In this document: piece after piece, positions 58,150 to 64,000 of the stretch
How the letters are laid out: each line of letters opens with the position of its first letter
How positions within the stretch are numbered: position 1 is the stretch's first letter
Assembly (NCBI RefSeq): GCF_002078875.1
Contig: NC_034438.1
Span: forward strand, 19,560,054-19,624,053
DNA length: 64,000 nucleotides
DNA from: Numida meleagris
Taxonomy: Eukaryota; Chordata; Aves; Galliformes; Numididae
Direction of reading: 5' to 3'
Program-made: the position numbers and the translations under genes
The notes under the pieces: generated by a model
What the model saw: the letters and a program-made list of their open reading frames with translations, nothing else
Databases searched by the model: none
What the model was told of the DNA's origin: nothing

Positions 58150-60908
58150 ATATCAAATAATGAATGGCACAGAAAAGGCATGTGAAAAATTAATACAAAC
58201 ATAATTAAGCAAAAACTGTCACATCACAAATGAAATAATCGCTTTGTCTCAAGGCACATAAACCATCTTACAGAAGTCACTGCTACCATTCAGACCAGAG
58301 CCAGCTGTAGCAGAGCTCAAAACAGAATTAGGAGCACCAGTGAGCTACAGGAATGAGTCATGGAAAAACAGGTTTAAGTTGTTTTCAGCAGAGCTCTGTC
58401 ATTGTACAGGGTCATGGATTATGGTATACGGCAGTCTTATGTAATGGGGACTGAACAAAAAGATCAAGAGAGTCTTTGTACTTTATGGAACTTTGGAAGT
58501 TGTGGAAAAAAAATAGTTCATACAAAATATAATACTTATTATACGTATAATTACTAAATCCATTTAGGGAAAGCCTTTGAGACAGTGATAATATCTGAAG
58601 AATTCTGCAAGCAGACTTCTAAATTATATTAAATTCTAATCAAAAGTTACTTTTTTTTTTAATTTAAGACCTATCAGTATTTTTGTATGTACATGAATAA
58701 AGAATGCTGGTTTTTCTTCAAAACCAGGTCACAAACATAGAGAGCCACCATAGGCTCTCTTCATCCCAGCTGCAGGTCTCACATCACAATAGGCAGAGCT
58801 CCCTGAACCGTGAGGCTTTGCTGATGCCACCTTCCTCAAGACAACAGAGCAGTGCTGCATCCCAGCGTGGCCGCAGTGACCGGGCCTGGTCAGCGTGGGC
58901 TTCTCTGCATGGCTGTGGTGCACGAAATGGTGCCCCAGCTCAGCCTGGGCCTGGCAGTGTGCAGGGCTGCTGTCCTCCTGCTAGCTCAGATCCTCCCCAC
59001 AAAACCTCATCCTGAAGCTTTTTGGAGTGATTTCCAGGCAACCCCCATGATCTTGCCACTGTTAAGCGTATCCTATTGCTTTTTGTTTTAATAAGGTTTA
59101 ATACGTTTTTAAAAAAATCCTTCGTGTGACTTGGAATGGCCACCAAACCCACAGCAGTTTGTGTAACTGTGTCAACCAACTCAGGACCAAGTGAAGGAAC
59201 CTGTGGCAAAGTACTGCCCGTGGGCAGCAAGATGCTCCTTGCCTGGTGGGGTGACATTGATTCCAGATGCACCTCTGATCTAACACCGGGGCGGCTCCAT
59301 TGGTGTCTAAAAAAGAATCTCTGCCTTATAAGTATCTTTTTAGCTAGCTGCAAAGTGTTCCTATGTTTGTTTAAGCGAAATGAGCTGATCTGCAAACAGC
59401 CATATGTGCCTTGCGCAAATTTAGACTCTGCTTGGAGGTCTAAGCACATCCCAAGATGTCCTGGGCTGCCTGCCCACATCATATTTTCTTCATAGATTAG
59501 AAAAACTATACAACCTCTGCTTATATATGTATATATAAAATAATAAAAAAGAAAACCTTACTTAATTTATTCTGCACTGCTGCATACAGAGGCTTTTCTG
59601 AGCATACAGTAGCTATATATGCAATTTAAATGAAGCTGCCTATTTTTAACACAATATGAAATCTACTGAGTATAAATACATTCCATGTGGCACTTTGTTG
59701 TATTATCTTGAAAATATTGTAATAATTAGTGGGGAGCCACAATAGAAACTCTGTTAATTCTGCGCTGTTATCTTCCCATTCCTCAGTACCACATACGAAA
59801 CAGAATGGGTCACATCTGTGGTATTATGTGGGATTTTGTTTGATGTACAGTACTGCATTATACATATATTCAAAACTGCAATAACAGTAAAGCATGAAAT
59901 AGCTTACTGCTGAAAACATTCACAGAAGGATGTAGAAGCAGCCTCCTGCTCCTGAGCCAACACATACATCTGGATCAATGGCTAGGACTGGCAGGCTTCT
60001 GCGGGAAGGAAGCCACCACCAGGGCCTGCCCTGCTGCCGTTTGTGCAGAGAGCTGACAGGAGCTATCAGAAGACACATGCGATAAATCACTGGCAACATT
60101 TTGCTATGTGCAGTTTCCATAACATTTTTTCTCCATCGTCACCTTCTATTACAACCAATTTTTTTTATAGAGCAGAACAAGGATAAGGAAAATGTTTTCC
60201 GGCAGTCTGGGCCTTTTCCATTGTTGTGCTGCCCTTGGAATCAATTTCTTTATTCTCAGCCTGACGTTGGTATCCATTTTCCTCCATGCTGAATTCAGCT
60301 GTAAAATCTCGAACTGCTTCAGAACATGTCCCAGACATTAGTACCAGAGACATCTGCACAAGGAGACTGGAGACTGAAAGCAAGCTCCTCTCTTCTTGCA
60401 AAGAAGAGTTGTCGCTGGATAAACGGACACAAATGTACTCAATCTAATGTGAGCCTCATTTACACAAAACACCATTAGCCCAATCCTGTTTACTCAGAGT
60501 ACAGCAGGGGCAGCTTAGCTCTCATATCTGAATGGAGTGCTTTAGATCACACCATGTATCTTCAGACACACGAGAAATATTTCCATAATATATAAGGAAA
60601 ATGCACTGTTAATCCATCACCAGTGAGTTCACAGAGTGTAAGGATTGGATTTCTTTTTTCATGTTCTTACATCACTGCCTGCATTAATATTAGGCTGGGA
60701 CTGAAGCGAAAATGAAGTGCCAATTTCAGCATACAAGCTAAGGAAGACAAGCAACAAATAGAACAGAAAAGAAACCATCTTACCAGTCAAAGGAATAAAA
60801 ACACATTTCAAATGAATGATCTGCCTTGCAGGAGCTCTTGCTCATGTACCACACACCCTTGAGCCCTGCCAGGATGCCATGCCCTGGCCACCAGGACTTG
60901 GCAGAGGG
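58150..60908. other. Unique DNA, GC-richer patch at 58.7-59.5 kb
   Basis: 58.73-59.48 kb has long open frames on both strands (180 codons minus at 58940-59482; 119 codons plus at 59136-59495), none with a recognisable motif. For 64 kb in six frames one opening of this length is expected by chance. The rest is AT-rich unique sequence. Confidence 0.5.
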
Positions 60909-60920
60909 GGGTGAGGAGAG

Positions 60921-61022
60921 ATGAGGACCAGGAGGTGTTGCAGGATGTCTATGGAATAAGGACCAGGAGTGCAGTGGGGTGCCTATGGGATGAGGAACAA
61001 GGGGTGCTGCAGGGTGCTTATC
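60921..61022. repeat. Three-copy minisatellite, unit about 34 bp
   Basis: Units start at 60921, 60956 and 60990 with atgaggaccaggaggtgttg, ataaggaccaggagtgcagt and atgaggaacaaggggtgctg, each ending near gtctatgga/gcctatggg/gcttatc. About 70-80% identity between units. It gives a weakly repetitive plus-strand frame of no evident function. Confidence 0.75.
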
Positions 61023-61314
61023 ACAGCCTGCGAGCTGAATGCCACAGGCCTTTGCCAGGGGGTCTTCACCCTGCCAACAGCATAGGTCTCAAAATATCTG
61101 TGCATGCTAGGAGTTGAGTGAAAAACAGGCAGTAAAATAAACAGCCCAGGAAAGGTACTGAATGCCTTTTCTGGCTCTGTTGTGTTACCACTTCAAATGG
61201 TTCAGCCCAAACAGGAACCATTCAAGGAGGACTGCTCAGGACATTTTTTAGTTTACAGGGGATGCAGCTGGATGTATCAGCATGGGATGCTCCAACACCA
61301 CATCAGCCCTCAGC
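61023..61314. other. Unique DNA
   Basis: No feature recognised. Confidence 0.45.
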
Positions 61315-61628
61315 TTTCCTCACATCCACCACCTCTCTGGGCAGCCTGTTCCAGTGCCTCATCACTCTTACTGTAAAAAATTTTTTCCTTATAGCTAGTC
61401 TAAATCTCCCCTCATTTACTTTGAAACCATTTCCTCTTTTCCTTTCACAGCAGACTGTGCTAAAGAGTTTGTCCCCTTCTTTCTTATGGCCCCACATTAG
61501 ATACTGAAAGGCCTCTCTCAGATCTCTCCGGAGCTTTCTCTTTTGCAGGCTGAACAGTCCCAGCTCTGTTGGCCTGTCCTTGTAGGAGAGGTGTTCCATC
61601 CCTTGCATCATTTTTGTGGCCCTCCTCT
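61315..61628 (-). mobile_element. CR1 LINE, 3' part of a copy split by an LTR, minus strand
   Basis: ccaccacctctctgggcagc, tcactcttactgtaaaaaat, the ELGLFSLQKRKLRRDL segment and atttttgtggccctcctc, ending where the LTR begins at 61629. The CR1 3' tail itself is missing or unrecognisable to the left of 61315. Confidence 0.9.
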
Positions 61629-62171
61629 GTCATGGTTTTATGACTTTTGGTTATTGGTATTCCACATCATAACATCATGTAGTGCACTGGGAATTAAAGA
61701 GTTAATGCTCCAGTTCCGTGGATCATGGATAGTTCTGGGTACCTAGTTCTCAGAAGAGAAGAAGAACTACATTCCCCAGAGGACTTTGCTGCCCTGTTAC
61801 CGTTTTCCAGTCAGAGGGAAAGATAAAACTGCTCAAACATCACAAGACGTCCCCTCATCTCTGCCCGTCTCTCGCTCCCCAGCCATCTCACCATCGGTAT
61901 TACAGCAAGGCCTACCTTAATTTTGGGCACTCTCTCTCATTTTATCGGATTTATTAGCTTAAATTGTAATTATATTGTATTATATTGTGTTATTTTGCAT
62001 TCTGATATCTTATTTAGTAAGTTTGTTTCTTCTCAGATCGTTGCCGCTGTTTTGTTCTTAGGCCCATCTCCCTACCCTTTTTCCCTTTTCCCTTTCCCGG
62101 GGCATGGGTCCGCGGGTCCCTTGCCCCAGTAGTGGTGGAACTGGGCCGAACCTGCCCGTAAACCACTGACA
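61629..62171 (+). mobile_element. Solo LTR of an endogenous retrovirus, family A copy 3
   Basis: TGTCATGGTTTTATGAC at the left end and CCGTAAACCACTGACA at the right end, 543 bp. Same layout as copies 1 and 2 in the opposite orientation: ttattggtattccacatcat, gttctcagaagagaagaaga, a TATA-like agataaaactgctc near 61820, ttagtaagtttgtttcttct and cccttttccctttcccgggg. It interrupts a CR1 exactly between gccctcctc and tctggatgcgctccaac. The expected 5-bp duplication is not clean here. Confidence 0.92.
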
Positions 62172-62558
62172 TTCTGGATGCGCTCCAACAGGTCTCTCCA
62201 ACAGGTCTCTCCTCTATTGAGGACTCCACATCTGGACACAGTTCTCCAGGTGAGGTCTCATCAGCACACAGCAGAGGGGCAGGATCACCTCCCTCGCCCT
62301 GCTGGCCATGCTTCCTCTGATGCAGCCGAGGATCTAGTTGGCTTTCTGGGCTGTGAGGGCACAGTGCTGGCTCATGTCCAGCTTACCGTCCACCAGTACC
62401 CACAGGTCCTTTTCGGCGGGGCTGTGCTCCACCCTTTCATCCCCCAGCTTGTATTGGTAGTGGGGGTTGCCTTGACCCATGGTGCAAGATCTCGTACTTG
62501 GATTTGTTGAACTTCACATGGTTCTTCTGGGCTCACTGCTTGAGCCTGTCTAGGTCAT
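62172..62558 (-). mobile_element. CR1 LINE, 5' part of the copy split by the LTR
   Basis: Continues the 61315-61628 element: tctggatgcgctccaacagg, gcagaggggcaggatcacct, ggctgtgagggcacagtgct, tggctcatgtccagcttacc and gatttgttgaacttcacatg, truncated at about 62558 within the LDRL segment. A 13-bp tandem duplication (ctccaacaggtct twice, 62183-62208) lies near the LTR junction. Confidence 0.9.
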
Positions 62559-62739
62559 ACTGCTTCTGACAATGAGTGAGGTCTAACTGTAGCGCTGGAA
62601 GGTTTCTTTTGTTTGTGTCTGGGTATCGGCAATCACAGCACCAGCGTTTGTCGGAGTCCTCTTGATCAGGGATATGTTCCATCCACAGATCTGAGTCAGG
62701 GCTGCTGGACTCGGCCATCATGAGAATGGCTTCCCTGTT
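62559..62739 (-). other. Exon-like frame, unrecognised product
   Basis: Minus-strand frame starting near 62727 with MMAESSSPDSDLWMEHIPDQ, then EDSDKRWCCDCRYPDTNKRN and LPALQLDLTHC, after which it runs into the truncated CR1 (DLDRL is CR1-derived). An acceptor-like ccctgaacag|GGAAGCC lies just before it at about 62740. The composition is protein-like and has a CxxC pair. It points away from the CpG island and could be a coding exon of a divergent minus-strand gene or an unrelated chance frame. I do not know a protein with this sequence. Confidence 0.3.
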
Positions 62740-62934
62740 CAGGGAATTGCCCCTCCAGAGCAATTGCAGAGGTAAAATGTCAAGAGCAAGCTTGTGGGAA
62801 TGCACTTTATTAGCACGTGGGAATGCACGTTATTATCATGAGATTTTGGACAAAAAGGACCATTCCAACGTGACAAGGAGCATAGCTGTCCTGTGATACA
62901 GATGCCCCGTGCCTTGCTGGGGCTCACGGCCCTG
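62559..62934. other. DNA between CR1 and CpG island, with exon-like minus frame
   Basis: Holds the exon-like frame at 62559-62739 (described separately) and a 23-bp tandem duplication at 62794-62839 (gtgggaatgcactttattag and gtgggaatgcacgttattat) with a CACGTG E-box at the junction (62814-62819). Confidence 0.5.
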
Positions 62935-63199
62935 AGGGCGCGGGATGTTCCACTCCCCCTTCCGCAGCCGCTAACACGCGGCACTACCGCGCTCTGACTC
63001 TGAGGACGTTCGCGACGGGGCGGGTTTCCCTGCTGCCTCCCCCGGGGTCGCGCACCGCCGCCACCCGGGGCGGAAGCGGGAATTAATAACCGGGAAACGA
63101 GGCAGAACGGGATCCGGAAGAGTCTCGGCGTGTGAACTTCGCGGCAGCGCTGGGGAGTGACGCTTTCCTCCCGTCCCCGTGTTTACTGCTCTCTGCGCG

Positions 63200-63306
63200 C
63201 AGTTTCTTCCTGACGCACTAGCCGCGGCTCGGAAGGACTCCGGGCTCCGGCGCAATTTGCACTGCACTTCGATGTAGTCTCCGGGACTGAAGGAGGGCAA
63301 ATCCAT
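63200..63306 (-). CDS. Putative first coding segment of a divergent gene (partial)
   Basis: Minus-strand ATG at 63306, 7 bp from the X-box, opens MDLPSFSPGDYIEVQCKLRR with coding-like codon use, followed by SPESFRAAASASG. The frame stays open to about 62971, but the distal part is GC-driven. A modest donor-like GCA|gtaaac lies near 63185, and the exon limit given is approximate. If real, the two genes share one X-box in a head-to-head arrangement with almost no spacing. I do not recognise the protein; a long 5' UTR or a chance frame in GC-rich DNA are alternatives. Confidence 0.3.
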
Positions 63307-63312
63307 TACACC

Positions 63313-63326
63313 GTTGCCATGGCGAC
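63313..63326. promoter_or_regulatory. RFX X-box motif
   Basis: GTTGCCATGGCGAC matches the X-box consensus GYTRYY-N(1-3)-RRHRAC at every defined position, with two 6-bp half-sites separated by AT. RFX2/3-type X-boxes sit within about 150 bp of the start of many ciliary and axonemal genes. Position inside a CpG island supports a working site. Confidence 0.75.
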
Positions 63327-63459
63327 CCCGACATGGCCGCCAGGAGCGGCGCCCGGTGCGCGGCACCCCCCGGGGCCGCCCTTCACGCAGCGCGGGGCGG
63401 GCAGTGCGCGGGGCGCGGCGGTGCGGGCCGTCCCTCGCCCGAAGGCGTCGGCTCCCACG
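63319..63459 (+). CDS. Putative first coding exon, unknown gene (partial)
   Basis: ATG at 63319 sits in an excellent Kozak context (gttgccATGGcg). The 47-codon frame begins MATPTWPPGAAPGARHPPGP and ends KASAPT exactly at a codon boundary before a good splice donor (ACG|GTAGGC, 63459/63460). Unspliced it would stop near 63514. The next ATG at 63333 (acATGGcc) is also open to the donor in another frame, so the start is not settled. The N-terminus is Pro/Ala/Gly/Arg-rich and probably disordered, with no domain. The X-box overlapping the ATG suggests a cilium-related gene. Sequence after the donor is AT-rich and intron-like to the window end. The exon could instead be 5' UTR. Confidence 0.4.
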
Positions 63460-63480
63460 GTAGGCGGTTTGGGGAGCGGT

Positions 63481-64000
63481 CAGCCTGTGCCAGGGTGTGA
63501 CAGCGGTGGGCTTTAGACATTAGGATGATTTTATAACAAAGAAACGAAGAAGCTGGTCTTTCTTCTCTTTCTCATGAGCAGTTTCATCTCCGTAGATACT
63601 GATTTTCCTTGCTCAGCCAGACTGTATTTGTTTTCTACTGTGGATGTGAATATTTAATTTTGGTAAATTCTGTTCCTGCCTTTTTTTTTTCTTCTTTTTG
63701 CCTTTGAAATGGGCAGTTATGGAACTTCACATTTCCCCTTTTTTCCTGAGCAGTGACGGTGTGGTTTGTCACAATCATGACAATAGCGTGGTTCAAAACC
63801 TCTCAGGTTCAGCATTGTAGGAATTGAATGTTGCTTCTGCATATAGAACTAACAAGATTCGTACTTTATTTCGTGGTCTCTTTATTGATACTAATAATTC
63901 TTTCTGAGGTTCTCTTTATTTCATTGAAAGGGGGGTCTCTGATTGTTTTCATCAACTATCCTTTAGATATTGATGCATGCTTAGTAAGTAGATGAAGTAA
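63481..64000. other. Probable start of intron 1, AT-rich
   Basis: Sequence after the donor at 63460 changes quickly to T-rich AT-rich DNA with no frame of note, as expected for an intron of a plus-strand gene. Intergenic DNA is the alternative. Confidence 0.45.

Larger units (their letters stand above)
62935..63480. promoter_or_regulatory. CpG island promoter, possibly bidirectional
   Basis: About 550 bp of dense CpG and high GC in otherwise AT-rich DNA, with GC boxes (gacggggcgggtt near 63013, ccggggcggaag near 63067), an ETS-like atccggaag near 63113, a CRE-like ctgacgcac near 63211 and an RFX X-box at 63313. There is no clear TATA box. It is the only such island in the window and most likely marks the 5' end of one or two genes. 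CpG islands in birds are usually promoters; the direction is inferred from the frames and the splice donor. Confidence 0.82.

Noticed and set aside
58940..59482. 180-codon minus-strand open frame in unique DNA
   Set aside because: No motif or domain recognised, and a rough estimate for 64 kb in six frames gives about one opening of this size by chance. The GC-richer composition also makes stops rarer.
1..64000. CRISPR array, tRNA, rRNA or operon
   Set aside because: No regularly spaced identical repeats with unique spacers, no tRNA B-box with cloverleaf context, no rRNA-like segments. The repeat content is clearly vertebrate (avian).

Overview
The window looks like avian nuclear DNA. It carries many CR1 retrotransposon copies on both strands with the typical bird 3' tail of ATTCTATG-type 8-bp repeats. 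It also has solo endogenous-retrovirus LTRs, long AT-rich unsplit non-coding sequence, homopolymer and pyrimidine microsatellites, and one CpG island. The CR1 copies read like galliform ones (chicken, quail, pheasant, turkey), but that is an impression from remembered consensus sequences and was not computed. There is no prokaryotic-style gene organisation and no long intact host reading frame. Most open frames are chance openings or pieces of CR1 ORF2.

Layout: 1-5.2 kb is unique AT-rich DNA. 5.2-9.2 kb is CR1-rich: one plus-strand copy, then a plus-strand copy split by a 1.66-kb minus-strand copy that keeps most of the reverse transcriptase. 9.2-27 kb is mostly unique, with simple repeats, a homeodomain-motif-rich AT block (about 18.3-18.8 kb) and one exon-like minus-strand segment (about 22.7-23.0 kb). 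27-38.6 kb is accessory-like. It holds a CR1 3' end, two strong hairpins at 28.1-28.25 kb, an old CR1-like LINE scrap, an inverted CR1 pair, a solo LTR with a clean 5-bp target duplication, another CR1 cluster and a second nested CR1-in-CR1. 38.6-56 kb is mainly unique, with a degraded ~1-kb ancient CR1/L3-like LINE (40.85-41.86 kb), three CR1 3' ends (one doubtful) and a second copy of the same LTR. 56.4-58.15 kb has two CR1 pieces in opposite orientation and a solo LTR of a different family.

The right edge (61.3-64 kb) is the most functional-looking part. A minus-strand CR1 is interrupted by a third copy of the LTR family. A CpG island of about 550 bp (62.94-63.48 kb) follows, containing a palindromic RFX X-box (GTTGCCATGGCGAC, 63313-63326). 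An open frame in strong Kozak context starts inside the X-box on the plus strand and runs to a good splice donor at 63459/63460. On the minus strand another ATG with coding-like sequence starts 7 bp to the left of the motif. The simplest reading is a promoter, possibly bidirectional, for one or two cilium-related genes whose bodies lie mostly outside the window. The gene names cannot be told from the sequence.

I found no RNA gene, CRISPR array, operon or complete protein-coding gene, and no evidence for a wholly new biological system. The best leads are the X-box promoter, the hairpins near 28.1 kb, the exon-like segments, and the nested-repeat chronology.
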